A stretch of DNA of 64,000 bases, taken from NCBI RefSeq assembly GCF_014633365.1, contig NC_068347.1:12615655-12679654 (forward strand), in the 5' to 3' direction. The notes under the pieces were generated by a model that worked only from the letters and a program-made list of their open reading frames with translations, was not told the origin of the DNA and ran no database searches. Position numbers and translations under genes: made by a program. The DNA comes from Diospyros lotus (Eukaryota > Streptophyta > Magnoliopsida > Ericales > Ebenaceae). Below, piece after piece: positions 23,740 to 36,158 of this stretch (the first letter of the stretch is position 1; every line of letters starts with the position of its first letter).

Positions 23740-25230
23740 GTGGGGAACCAATCAGTCCCACATCCACTTAACATCGGCTCAGGGCCACTTCCTACTGATC
23801 AAGTTAGGACTTCACGAGAGCCACCGCGTACCGTCATGTGGGAAGAGTATGAAGCATTGAGACAACGACACGTTGAGGGCATCCAGGCACTTCGAGACAT
23901 GGTTGGTATACTCCAAGGTATGATGCCTAGAGGGACGTTGCCCGATACCTTGAAAAAGTTTATGCCACCACTTGAGCATCAGCCCGAGGTGGGAGCTGAT
24001 TCCTATCAAGAGGCCACTCCCGATTCTCATTCCCAGTCCACTCCTTGTCGGAAAGATAGATCACCACCACCAAGGAAGAATCCTCATGCCATGCCCCAAA
24101 GAAATGAGAGCCCATGAAAGGAAAACAGGGCTAGAAGTGCCCAAAGACGGAAATACAATGAAACTGGGGCCGGCATGCCAACAATACATGATAACCAAAT
24201 AGCAGCAAGTATACTAGATGACATGAAAATGGTAGTTGAAGAAGTACTTCAACGAAAGAAATTGATCCCAGCCACGGAGGAGCAACAACACAGAAAATGT
24301 TCGTTTACTACAGATTTATTGGATAAGCCACTACCTAGAAAATTCAAGATGCCTCAAATCACCCCCTATTCCGACAAGGATGATCCCTATGATCATATTC
24401 AAAGCTATGAGTCATTGATGATATTGCACGGATGGGACAATGACATAATGTGCCGAGCTTTCTCCTTAACTCTATCAGGGCATGCCCGGACATGGTTCAA
24501 AAGTTTACCTGAGGCCTTTATCTCTTCATTTGATCAGCTCAAAACAGAATTTGTTAAGGCATTTATGATTAATAGTCGAAGAAAAAAGGACACCACATAC
24601 TTGCTCAGTATTCGACAGGGGAATAAAAAAACTCTGCGTCAGTATGTGGATAGATTTCGGAATGCCACCCTCGAAGTTCATGATTTACCAATTGTAATGG
24701 CAGTGTCTGCTATGTTACACGGAACACGACTAACTCCCCTACAAGAATCATTATCTTTGGACCCACCAACTTCCCTAGCAGATTTGTTTACTAGAGCAAA
24801 TAAATACGTGCTCCATATGGAAGTTGTGAGAGCTATAGGTGGGAATGAGGGTAGAGAGCGAAAAAGAAAGGAAAGCGATGTTGAAGAGGACTCCAAGCGG
24901 GTTAGGGGATCAGATATACCTCAGCCCCAGTTCCACCATTACACCAAACTTCTCCAACCTCGGTCAACCATACTTGCAGCCATCGGAGGGTCAGGTCTCA
25001 TTAGACTCCCGAAAAAGGTTGACCATCCCATGGGGAAGAATAGAGAAGGATATTGTAGATATCACAGAACCTGTGGTCATTGCACTGACCAGTGTCGAGA
25101 GTTAAGAGATCAGATTGAGATGCTAGTTCATGAAAGACATCTTCAAAGGTACGTACAGGTCAAAGATAGTGAGCCTCGAAGAGGAGAAGATAAACAGGAA
25201 GAGCGGGGGAGATCAAATCAGAGATGTTAA
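23740..25230 (+). pseudogene. gag: Tat-like gag with one in-frame stop
   Basis: One reading frame runs from 23740 to 25230, broken by a TGA at 24115-24117. The N-terminal part is Pro/Gln-rich with WEEYEALRQRHVEGIQALRD. The capsid part has FKMPQITPYSDKDDPYDHIQ (from about 24336), LSGHARTWFKSLP, DQLKTEFVKAF, QYVDRFRNA and LADLFTRANKYV. A zinc-knuckle-like CRYHRTCGHCTDQC is at about 25063-25100, followed by LRDQIEMLVHERHLQRYV. This order is typical of Tat-lineage Gag. Protease starts to appear after 25240 (VISSGE) but is not completed. Confidence 0.88.
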
Positions 25231-25605
25231 GAGAGAGGAAGGGATTACGGAGATAATCCACCTCTAGACAATGAACCAGTTCATGAGCACATACATGTCA
25301 TCTCGAGCGGTGAAACTATGGAAGGGGACTCCTCCTATTCCATCAAGACAAGCCACGAAAGAACATGCCCTTAGAAGAAGGTAGTTATCCACCATTAATG
25401 CCATCAAAGAGAAAATTGGGAGCAAAATTCAGACACATCGAAGAGAGCCTATGTTAAAGAACGAGAAACTAAACATTCCGTGCTCAGAGGCAACAATAAG
25501 ACCCAAAATGAAACAGTGGATGTACTCACTTATTTCAAAAAATGTAAGCGTTTTCATTACACATTGCTTTGTGAAAGTTTGTTTGCTATGCTCTGCTTAC
25601 AGGAA

Positions 25606-26181
25606 AAATAAACTCAGGCCTGTTGCCCCGTTCACAGCCCGGCAACGAGGGAAAAATAAACTCAAGCCCGTTGCCCCGCTCATGACCCAGCAATGAGGGA
25701 AAAACAAACTCAAGCCCGTTGCCCCGCTCACGGCCCGACAACGAGGGAAAAATAAACTCAAGCCCATTGTCCCACTTATAGCCCAGTAACGAGGTAAAAG
25801 TACATTTAAGCCCCTTGTCCCTCTCACAGCCCGACAATGAGGTAAAAGTACATTGAAGCCCGTTATCCCGCTTATAGCTCAGCAACGAGGAAAAAGTACA
25901 CTCAAGCCCATTGTCCTGCTCACAGTCCGGTAATGAGGTAAAAGTACATTCAAGCCCGTTATCCCGCTTATAGCCCGGCAACAAGGTAAAAGTACATTCA
26001 AACCCATTGCCCTGCTCACAGCCTAACAATAAGGTAAAAGTACATTCAAGCCTGTTGCCCTGCTCACAGCCCGACAACGAGGGAAAAATGAACTCAAACC
26101 CATTGTCCTGCTCACCGCTCGACAACAAAGGAAAAGAAAGTGCAAATTTACTGTCCTATGCACAACACCATAACTGGGAGC
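25606..26181. repeat. Tandem array, 48-bp unit, twelve copies
   Basis: The unit is AAATAAACTCAAGCCCGTTG CCCCGCTCACAGCCCGRCAA CGAGGGAA with gradual drift along the array; the last copy is very diverged. Because 48 is a multiple of three, the minus strand stays open as 16-residue repeats (about 25586-26128), but I see no sign that this is translated. It lies between the gag remnant and the 3' LTR. Tandem arrays in this part of Tat/Ogre elements are known. Confidence 0.9.
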
Positions 26182-26429
26182 AGAATCAAACTCATTGTTC
26201 GGTGCACAGTTAGACATCTATGGAAAGCGAACTTACTAGTATATCTACCTAAAACTTTTGCAAAGGAATTGAAAATCACTAGAGCCCAAAAATTTAAAAG
26301 CAGGGTGTGAAAACAAGCTCGAGAGGATGTGTAGAAGATGAAACATCTAAAAGAGAAGTAATGTTCAAAAGTTTACAGGACAAGATACTCTTTAACCCGA
26401 ACCTTCCGGCTAAAAGAGTAGGGAGCAAT

Positions 26430-27778
26430 TGATATGCCCTGCAAACTTGGAGTATTACAAGACCTAAAAAATTCATGAGACATGGACATGAAGCCCAAAG
26501 GCCCAACGGGTTGTAGGAGATCAAGAAAATAAGCCGAAGGAGCAAGAGGTCGAGCCGAGACCAAGTGGGGCGGGCCCACTCGGTTATGCCGAGTGGGTAC
26601 AATACTGCCTTAGTTTTTTGGCCATAACTTTCTTATACAAGATCCGATTGAGCTTATTCAAAATCTTATGGAAAGATAATATAATTATCTACAACTTTCA
26701 TGTTTTGAGTTTTGAGCGATTCAATCTGAATCAAGGTGTACATTGGGTATGAAGTTGATGTACCTGCACTGTTAAGGCTCAGAGTCAAGTATTGAAGGAA
26801 GATGGACCCGAACCAAGACAAAAGCCAAAAAGAAGGCATGAATGAGTGGCCCCCCACTCAATTATGACCGAGTGGCCCCTCACTCGGTCATGGGAAGACC
26901 AAATTTCCCTTACTTTTCATGACCCACTCAGTTATGCCGAGTGGGTACGACACTGCCTTAGTTTTTCGGCCATAAGTTTCTCATACGAGCTTCAATTGAG
27001 CTGATTCAAAGTTCTATGGAAAGCTAAGAGAATTATATATAACTTTTATGTTTTGTGTATTAAGAGATTCGAGCTGACTCAATTTTTAAATCTGGATTGA
27101 AGTTGAGATATGGGAACCACTCAAAACCGAGCCAAGGAAAAGGGCAAAAGAAGGCATGATCGGGTGGCCCCCCACTCGGTCATGGTCGAGTGGGCTTGGG
27201 CCAATCTCTCCTCTTTTCCCTCTCGGATGGGCCACGAAATCATCAAAATGGGCCACGAGATTCTCACCCTGATTCTCGCACGTCTTCTCTCTCTCATTCG
27301 CTATAAATATGACACCATGCCTTCATCACAAGGTACGCAATTTTGAGTAATTGAAGTACAATTTTCTCATTTTCTCTTGAGATCTAACTCAACCATCGGA
27401 GGGTTTGCGTGGGGACCCCCACCCGCGTCCTAATGGTGCTCTCGTTTTGTAAGCTACTCGTCATCAAGGCCACTCGTCGCCCTTAGGCCACTCGTTATCC
27501 TCAGGCCACTCGGTCACCAAGGCCACTCGTCATCTTAAGGCCACTCGGTCACCATGGCCACTCGTCACCCTCAGGCCACTCATCACCCTCAGGTCACTCG
27601 GTCATCTTGGACCACCAGATCATCAGCCTTGTCAGACCATCAGCTCTGTTGGATTACCAGATCTGGACCTCTACTAGATCCAGTTACTCGTCAAGATTCC
27701 CATCAGTGAAGGCACGACTCCCGAGACTCTTGCGTCTGTCCCCAATTAAAAATAGATTGTTGTATTTTGGCAACAATA
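26430..27778 (+). repeat. 3' LTR of element B
   Basis: The LTR starts TGATATGCCC and ends GGCAACAATA (the final CA is mutated to TA). It is preceded by a purine-rich AAAAGAGTAGGGAGCAAT tract. It is followed by the target duplication AATTA and then Copia sequence. Confidence 0.9.
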
Positions 27779-28323
27779 AATTATGACATGATGAATGATT
27801 TGTTCTTATTTAATGATTACTTTCTAGAAATTTTCTCTTGGTATACTTTAGTTGAAATTAAGATTGTCTGAATATTATATAAGGACAAGCATTTAAATTT
27901 GTCAATTAAATGAAACGAATTATTGACAGAATGTATCAAAGCCATAATTTAAGTGATGTTGGGCACATCTTTTTCAATTAAATCCTTTTATTCTTCATTT
28001 TGGTTGATAAAAGTTCTTTGTTTATCGACTAAGATGTCATATCTTTGCAAAGATAACCGAAAAAATTATTTATCTGTCAACATAATCTTCATCCTTTGTC
28101 GACTAAGCCTATTTTATCATTCGGGTAGTCGACAAAACACAGTTCTTTGTCGACTATCTAAGTCGATCTATTTAAAGAGCCGGCAACCATCGATATTCCA
28201 AGCCCTAAAATTTTTCTCTATGGTAACCGAGTCTTTCTCTCTCTAGTTCCAATCTCTTTTTGGTCTTTCTCTCATATTCTTAGCTATATCTTGCTCTTTC
28301 TCGCTCTCTCGGTTACAACTCCT
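27779..28323 (+). other. Post-pol spacer of Copia element C
   Basis: This is non-coding sequence downstream of pol, resuming after insertion B. 27951-28323 is about 88% identical by eye to 39302-39677, where it leads into an extra gene. Here the homology stops at TTACAACTCCTT, just before that gene would begin, and Athila-type LTR G follows. It contains GTCGAC-centred motifs (for example at 28156). Confidence 0.75.
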
Positions 28324-28354
28324 TGAGGATAAGATTTGGAATCCATACTATTTG

Positions 28355-29906
28355 ATTTTAAATATATATTTCGATGAGTCCGAGTTGGTTCACAGGGAGA
28401 TTATTTATGGATGAAAACAAAAATTATAAAATATTTGATTTTAGGAGGTGATTAAGATGATCTAAAGGTAAGAATTAAAACTAAACTAATACTGAATTTA
28501 AGCAGCTTGGGTCAAGACAATTTTAGTGCCAAAACCAATTAATTCCCGATTTAATAGAAAAGATTAGTAATATTCATCTGATTGAGTTTTGCAGATCTAT
28601 CAGTAATTTTAGTTCAAGATAATGATAATTCTTGTTTAAGCAATCTCCATACATGGCATGAAAATTCTAAGTTAAGCAATTATCATAAATTGAATTATAT
28701 CCCACAAACAGAATTTATAGGTATAGATTAATCATTTGGGCTTGGGTATGAAAATATTTCCAGGTCTAGCAATCTCCATACGTGGCATGAAAATTCTAAG
28801 TTAGGCTTATGCTTCAATCAAAACTCAAAAATACACTATACGCACACTGCTCAAATTAAATTAGATTAATATTACACATTTGAAGCGCAGCTTTCTTTGG
28901 GAATCATTGACGTTGGACACTGTCCTTGCTTTAACCCAAGATTGGATTTAGCTACTTATCTTCATTTTTAAATAAATTGGTAGGAATTTAAATGACAGAA
29001 ATTAAAAGACAATATTTAAAAGACAATTTTATAACTGACTATATAGGCGGTATATAATTAAAAGACAATATTTAAAGACAATATTAAACCGACCATATAA
29101 GCGGTATTAAAAGACAATAATTGAAAGACAATTTTTTAACCAATTATATAGGCGGTGTATAATTAAAAGACAATATTTAAATACAATATTCAACCGACCA
29201 TATAGGAGGTATATAATAAAAAGACAATATGAATAACATAATACAACTATATGGAAACAAAAGTTGAAGATTTAAGAGAAACAATTCTAAGAACAAAACT
29301 ATACTTTCATTATAAGAAAATTGAATGGTTACAAATGCACCCCAAGTGCTCTATTTATAGGCTAAAAGATGCAATAGAAACCACTCAATTATATAATTTA
29401 ATAATACAAAATATCTAAAAAAAATAAAATACCTAATTTAAAAATACAAAGATAAATAAAATATTTAATTACTTAAAAAGTTAGTGCCAAAGTGTAGTTC
29501 TTGAAATTTCGTGACTTGATGTAAGTGATGACATCATTCCAACTCATAATGTAAGCAATGATGTCATTCCAACCCATGATGTAAGCGATGATGTCATTCC
29601 AACCCATGATGTAAGCGATGATGTCATCAATTTTTGGGACTTGGGCTTTCCATATTTTTGGGCTTGGGCCTTCCTTGTATTGGGCTTGGGCCTTACTTGT
29701 GTTGGGCTTGGAATCCATACCATTATAATATTATATATATTATATTTATTTTTTTATATTTTATATATTTTATATATATTTTTATATTAATATTTTTAAA
29801 CATGCACAAAATCACAAAATGTATAATAATATTCAATTTAAACCATTTTAAGATCAAAATAAGGGTGAAATTATAACAAAATTTTTACAAAATTGATCAC
29901 TAATCA
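28355..29906 (-). repeat. Athila-type LTR, truncated (element G)
   Basis: On the minus strand it begins TGATTAGTGATCAATTTT at 29906, the same start as LTR A, and ends abruptly near 28355, short of any primer site. A CATATAGGCGGT-containing block is repeated about four times at 29030-29215. A TATA box (minus) lies near 29350. It is followed on the left by Copia sequence. Confidence 0.8.
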
Positions 29907-30420
29907 AAGGATGGTTGAGGTTCAAATTTGGATCTCTCTTCAACACTCTTCCCTTTTTCCTTTTGCTTTTTCTCTTGCTCTCTTTCTTCCTCCTCGCTTT
30001 CTTCTTACCCTCTTTACTTCCTTCATTCACTTCCTCATCATTCATTTCATCATGCCCTTGGTCATTTTTACTAGTGGTAGGCCACACTGTCCTAGGGTCC
30101 TCAGGTTTCTCAATTACTTTCCCACTCCTAATGACACTAACAGACTGGACTTGCTCATGATTCTCACTAGATGACCCTTTGGCCCTATGGGCTTGACCTA
30201 CGGGGTACGGACTTGGTTGTGAGGGAAACTTCCCTGGTTCTCTAACACTCAAGGTCTGAGTCAACTTAGTCAGCTGACTTCTCATATCTTCTAGAGCCCT
30301 GTGTCCTTGTGGATAAGATTTGGAGACTTTGTAGGCTAAGTCTTGGATTTCAAAATGATCCAAAGGTGGATTAAATGTTATTTGATATCCGCAATCAACA
30401 CTTAACTATATTGGAATAAG
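29907..30420 (-). pseudogene. gag: Athila-type gag C-terminal fragment (element G)
   Basis: On the minus strand this starts within NPPLDHFEIQDLAY (about 30370), followed by RSQLTKLTQTLSVREPGKFP and VIRSGKVIEKPEDP, then a long Lys/Arg/Ser-rich stretch (KKARRKKESKRKSKRKKGR). The LRSGK-like phrase is the usual end of Athila Gag. The frame runs into the LTR start at 29906 with no protease or pol between, so this copy is deleted internally. A related short gag remnant is in element L at 54685-54951 (LTQTLCVSELGEFPNQP). Confidence 0.75.
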
Positions 30421-30439
30421 TTTGGAATCCACAATTATG

Positions 30440-30805
30440 ACTCCCAAATGGTTTAGTGGCTTAGTTCATTACCCTAGTGATCTAGTCTCGAAGTTCCAAG
30501 AATTAAACATTGGCCCGAACTTTTCAAGTAATTGCACTTAGACCCCTTACAACTTGGTCCCCAGGCTATTTTTAATTGCATTTTAGCCCCCAAAGAAAAG
30601 ATAAATTACGCTAATACCCCAAGATTTTAGGTAAATTAAACTTTTACCCGAACTTCAATATTTATAATTTTACCCCTGGTTCAGAAACTGAGCTTTTGTC
30701 TTAAGGCTTTCATAATCCCTTGAATGGACGTTATTTCCTCAAATTTTGCATCAAAATATCTCAAGTATTACCTCAAATTTGAGTATGAAAACCTCGGGTA
30801 TTACA
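30440..30805 (-). repeat. Tekay-type LTR start, truncated (element J)
   Basis: It begins TGTAATACCCGAGGTTTTC on the minus strand and matches the M piece at 5848-6097 and, in opposite orientation, the start of P at 50678. It is truncated by the G gag fragment on the left. Confidence 0.75.
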
Positions 30806-30819
30806 TCCTCCCCCCCTTA

Positions 30820-32595
30820 AAAATAAATTTTGTCCTCGAAATTCCACCTCATTCCTCAAGATTATGGTGTCCCAAGAACACCTTCTTCAAGAGATAACAT
30901 CCTACCCCTCAAGACTCACATCAGGGTGGATAATGTACTTGGTTTGGTGTGCCTCATCCAGTACAGTTTGCCTCAACTCTTGGCCTTAGGCACATAAATT
31001 TATCTTAGAATTAAATTATTTCACCCGTAAACCGGCATTAGGGTTTTTAACCTATTCCATATTGTCATCATATGACCACAACCTCGAGTCTTCTAAAATA
31101 GCTTTCCAAACTTGTTCATCAGACAAGAGTGAATTGTCAGGTTAGCGACGTAAACAAACATTTTCTCAGGAATCACATCCACTATCAATGGGCTAAAATC
31201 CTCCACTAGTCCTCACTCTCAGCCATCACGTCACCTATCTGAGCTCATCCCTTCACTAGCAACCATATTTAGCTATCATTACGGGCTCATCCCTACATCA
31301 ACCACCACACATTTGCCCTTTCAGAGTGGTACTAGATAGTACAATCGCGATCCTTCGAAGAACTCCATCCACCGTTGCTATCCTGCATTCAAACCCCTCA
31401 AACAAAACAAGCACCTCGAGCTTTTCCCGAAAACCTCAAATTTTTCCTCACACCACTATTGCCACCAAGGTTTTAAAGCAAATCCAACCACCTCCGAATT
31501 CCAAGTTATGGGTGATACAACACTACTCACAATTTCCCTTATACTGAAACCCATGCTCCCAAGTGTACCAGAGTACACCTACTACTACCCTAACATTTAT
31601 ATTTACAGGGCATGATTTGAAAAAATTGGACTAGAGCTAGCTGCTCATAATTACTGGGATAAATAACTATCTACGTACTAAACAGAAGGTCAAGTTAATA
31701 ACTTGAATAAATTTTTCCCTCCCAAAGGCCAAGTATGGGAATCACAATCCCATTGCTTGCTATTCTAGGAAAACACACTTCCTAAGAAGCCCATAACACA
31801 TCACATGCCTATATCGGGGGAACATATGACTCACAGTTATGGCCTAGCTTAAACCACATATGAAACCACAGTTTCATCACCTCCCCACACACAAACTTTT
31901 GGATTTCCAACCCCACCAACATACCGTGCAGTAGTCACACTCCCGGTATCGTCACTCCCTCATACCTCAGTTGCCACTCTCAAACTTATATTACCTCGAT
32001 CTTTGGAAGACTTATGACCAACTTGTTTTCCTTAACTTAAAAAAATTATTTGTTGTGTCTTTAAGATAACCTTAAGCCATGCTCAACAAATACAATTATA
32101 AACCAATCCTATTATGGTTTTGAACATCCTAAGTATCCAATCCATAAAGGCTATTGGTTATCCCAAATGTTATCCTCATATACCCATAATAATCTGTACC
32201 AAGGTCTAAGGCAACCTTACTACATCTTCCCTTTTAATTCTCAATGGCTTGTATCCTATCCCAAGTTAATTTTCGAGAGTATCCTCCATCGAGCATCAAT
32301 TCTGAGTAAATCATAAGTACGTTTTTTCCTTACCCAATGTTACATTCGACACACATTCGCCAATATCATTCCTTATTCACAAGGTAACTTAATTTCCTTT
32401 GATTTTCTGAAACCACAAATTCTTTAAAGTCACAAATCATATCTAACATTACGTTTAACATATATTTGACCAATAACACTCCTCAACTCACAACTACCCA
32501 ACTTACTAGTTGGCATTCCATTTCCTACCAAATTATAGGTTAACATGCCACATCATCATTTTCTAGGTAATATGCCAATACATGTGAACGGACAA
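30820..32595. other. Non-coding stretch inside J, unassigned
   Basis: There are many stops in all frames, and no domain, tandem repeat or RNA gene is seen. On the minus strand it begins with the usual Tekay 3' untranslated phrase (TTTCGAGGACAAAATTTA). The rest is C/T- and A-rich and gives no family hint. Confidence 0.4.
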
Positions 32596-33450
32596 TGTTA
32601 GCTCCAAATGATGGCAAATATATCCCAAGAGATGTGGTGAATTGGGATTAGGGTAAATTTTTTGATAGTTTAAAGACCTATTGATTGTAGAACACTATGT
32701 TTCAAAATATCAAGGAGTTTGTTTTGAAATCAACCTTTCAGTTAAGTATGTTTCGAAACCTATTATGATATGTTTCGAAACCTTGTTCTCTATTTTGCTT
32801 ATTTTGAAACTTATGGCTTTTGAAAACGTTTCTTTTGAAAGCATAAATAATGAGAATAGGCAAGTAAAAATAGCAAAGCAAATGCACACGAGATTTATAG
32901 TGGTTTGACACCTCGCTTAGTCCACTACCTTCAAGCTTACCTACTTGAAGGATTTTCAAACACAATCATTTTTACTAGTGATCAACCACAATAAGGGTTT
33001 TACCACAATTCACCCTAAAATCTTGTACACGATGAGTTTTTATGGCTCAACTCAAACCTTACACCATAATGAGTTTTACAGCTAAACTCAAACCTTACAA
33101 ATAATAAGATAAATAAAAGTTATCTTTTACAACCCAACATATTTAATGTAATGAAATACCTTACCAAATGGTTGTACAAACCTCTTGGTATGAAGTGAGG
33201 AGAGCTTAAAAGGATGAAACATTGGTTTCAGTTTGCTTCTCCTCTTCATACCACAATGCACACAAAAGATTGATTGAATGGATCTTCTTTGAGAGTTAAT
33301 CGGAAGGATTTCGTTCATTTGTGCTTATGTATGTATCAATGTCTCTTGTATGTGTGTTCTCGTATGTATGCTTGTAAGTGGTACTTCTTGTCCTCAAAGA
33401 ACTGATATACCAAGAAATAGAATTTTGGCTAATTATAACCGTTAGAGACT

Positions 33451-36158
33451 GTAATACCCTTAAAGAGTCATGATAAATTTTGTCATTTAAGAGAATTTTA
33501 ATCTATGAAAAATTCCAAAATTGCCCTTGAATTAAAGAAAATGCCATGAAATATTGGATGTCTTGTGAGGGGCAAAATGGTAATTTGGAATTTCATCCCA
33601 AAGGAAGATAAATTATTTTTGGAGAAATTATTTATATTGGAGAATTAATTTTGGAGAATTTAATTCTTGATTAAGTGCATGGATAATTAGGAATTAAATT
33701 GGAAAACCAAGTATGGCTAGATTGGTGACACTTGGCAAATTCTTATGGAAGAGATTTAATTTAATTTGGAGAATAAGGATTTATTTAATTAAGAGAATTT
33801 AGTGACACATGGCATGATCTTGTGAACCAAGAGGGATATTTAATAAATGAAAAAGGAAAAAGAAATTAGTCTCTCAAGCATTAATCAGAGCCATTATGGA
33901 GAAGATTAAAAAGAAAATCAATAATAAAAAGAAATTTGTCAAGCATTAATGTTGGAAAATGGTGGATTTAAATAAATGCTAAAGAAATTAGATTATGTCT
34001 TTCAAGAGCTTTTAAATTTAAATCAAAAAGAAATTATTTAAGTCTCCATTAAATGCTTGAAAAGTTGTGGATTTAAATTAAATGCAAATTTGGGAAATTA
34101 GTCAATCTTGGAAATTAGTCATGATTTAATTAAATGAAAAATGGAGAATTATGGAAAATTGGGATTGATCCAAGGGAGGAGATTAAGTCTCCAAAGAGAG
34201 ATCAATGGAGGAGATTTAACAAGATAAGTCTCTTGGATTTGTGTTTCCTTTGTATCTAGGCAAGAGTTCTCCTAAAATCAAGGGTTAGGATTTAACTTGG
34301 GAGAAGCACAAGGATTGTGCTAATGTTCAAAGGTAGAGATTAGGTCTCTTGAAATAAGAAAAAAATCAATGGCTAGGATGTGATCTTGAGAATTGGCATG
34401 GATTAAGAAGAAAACTCTATAAATGGGAAGTGAGAAATTAGTTCCAAGCTTTTTCCCATTTGTGAAGTAGAGAAGCAAGAAGGCAAGTAAGAAGGCAAGG
34501 AAGTCTAGAGAAGGAAGAGAAAGTCTAGCAAAAGGTAATCTAGTTTTCTCTTTTGTTATAGTTTAAGGCATGTGTTTAAGAGCTAAAGTCTCTTTTATTA
34601 TTTTTCTTTAAGGGTGAGTATTAGCTTGTGGAGGTGTTGAAGCTTCAAAGTCTAAGAGGGATTCTTGGCTTGTGAGAGTGTAAAGCTTCAAGGAAACAAG
34701 GTAAGGGATAGCCCCAAGTGGAGGGGTTTTGCTTGCATTTGTACATGTATGAATGAGTTGCATGTGATGGTTCTTTGCATGTTTTGTGCCCAAGTGGACC
34801 TATGGCCATAAGGAGGACTTGTGAGGGGAGTGAGGGGTTGGTTGGTGCCTTAACCTAAGTGGTTATGAAGGCATGGAGAACTACCCTTGATATGCATTGC
34901 ATTGCATTACATGTTATGTTTCTCATACTTCATTTACATTTGCATAGCACCCTTACTGAGCATTGGCTCATAAGGTCCTTTGACCTCAATGTAGGTGGAG
35001 AAACATCCAAGGGAAAGGGAGTTTTGCAAGGGTGAAGGTATTGAATCAAAGAGGAAAACTATGTGTAATGGTTATGTAGTTTGTATTTTTGTGTTGTATT
35101 ATTTTGTTAAACTTGGATTGTATGTAAATGTGGTTAAAAGGGGGAAAAATTTAGTGTTTTGGAAGCCCCTTGATATGGAAATGTATTCTGGAAAATATGG
35201 TTTTATTTAAAAAAAATATATATTTTTTTTGGAAAAAAAATGGCCAGGCAGTGGGCTGGGCAGCCAAGGCGCTCCTGGGCGGGCTGGCGCGGCCGCGCGC
35301 GGACGGCCAGTGTGCGCGCGGCCATGCGCAGCCCGCGCGCGGGCCTGCGCCGCGCGCGCTGGGGTGCGCGGCTGCTGCTGCCCCCCCCTGTGGCTGCTGT
35401 GAAGTTCTTTTTTGTTTATTTTTTTATATTTTTTGGGTTATTTAATTATTTCTGACATTTATGAAATTATGAAATAATTTAAATAAATAAATAATTAAAT
35501 GAGTATTTAGCCTCTAAATTAATTTTTAAATTAATGTAAATTTGAGACAATCGTGGGAAAAATTTCTAAATTTTGGGAAGCTAAATAATGGGCTATTTTC
35601 GTTAAATTTTGAAATTGGATGAGGATGCTTGAGATCTATATTTCAAAAATTATTTTTCCTAATGATTGGAAAATTATGGAAATTTTGAAATAAATTAAAG
35701 GGAAAATTAATGGAGCTTTAATGAGGAAAATTTTATTTAAATTTTTCTAAAGGAAGATTAATCCAAATATTTTATTTAAATTTTTCTAAATTGGAAATGA
35801 ATTAAATGGGTTAATGGTTGGGGCAAAGATAAGAAAAACCTATTTTCTTATAATTAAGGCGTTATGCCATAAATTATTTTAAGCTAAAGAGTTAGCTTAA
35901 TTCCTTTTCGATCCTGGTAAGTCACCCTTAGCCATTCATTAAAGAGTTCGAGAAGGGGTGACGATTGCGAGGTTTCCGGTTTAATAGGTCGATTGATAAT
36001 TCCCGGACCCTCGAGCGAAGCGAAGAAAGGGCAAAGCCTAGTTCCCACCTAGGTCGTTTCCCGTTGAAACGTAGTCGTCTCTTCATCTTTGCCCTAGCGT
36101 GTGAATAGTAAGTTGGCTATTCGTGAGTAACACCCGTAGGTGGGAGCGGGGCGTTACA
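33451..36158 (+). mobile_element. Tekay-like solo LTR (element E)
   Basis: E is 2.71 kb, TGTAATACCC...GGCGTTACA, with an exact target duplication GAGAC (33446-33450 and 36159-36163). A TATA box, CTCTATAAATGG, lies at about 34416, and a GAGCATTGGCTCATAAGGTC stretch near 34957, typical of Tekay-like LTRs. No primer site or second LTR is present. A small, extremely GC-rich block lies at 35240-35400. Confidence 0.88.
35240..35400. other. GC-rich islet inside solo LTR E
   Basis: About 160 bases are dominated by GCGCGC, GGCCGCGCGCG and GGGCTGG runs in otherwise AT-rich sequence. Chance open frames across it are low-complexity (Ala, Arg, Gly) and start in AT-rich flanks. No coding signal is seen. 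Confidence 0.8.

Larger units (their letters stand above)
15139..27778 (+). mobile_element. Tat-like gag-only LTR retrotransposon (element B), split by O
   Basis: The 5' LTR is 15139-15310 plus 22194-23507, the internal part 23508-26429 and the 3' LTR 26430-27778. The 5-bp target duplication AATTA (15134-15138 and 27779-27783) is exact and restores the Copia sequence GTTTAATTATGACATG. Inside are a primer site, a gag with one in-frame stop, a 12-unit tandem array and no RT, RNase H or integrase. It therefore looks like a non-autonomous, gag-bearing derivative (TR-GAG/LARD type) moved by enzymes of a complete relative. Confidence 0.9.
7120..28323 (+). mobile_element. Ty1/Copia element with nested insertions (element C)
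   Basis: C comprises a 5' LTR (7120-10373, split by F), an initiator-Met-type primer site (10376), broken gag and pol (10443-15138), and a post-pol spacer resuming at 27779 after insertion B. It breaks off at about 28323, where an Athila-type LTR (G) begins; its 3' LTR is lost. The preceding five bases, CTTTA (7115-7119), are the left half of the target duplication. Without F, B and O it spans roughly 6.5 kb. Related copies are R, H and H2. Confidence 0.85.

Noticed and set aside
25586..26128. 180-codon open frame on the minus strand with 16-residue repeats
   Set aside because: It is the reading of a 48-bp tandem array whose unit is divisible by three; antisense to gag, no domain and no neighbouring signals.
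35170..35455. Open frames across the GC-rich islet
   Set aside because: Low-complexity Ala/Arg/Gly sequence caused by GC runs inside a solo LTR; no gene structure.
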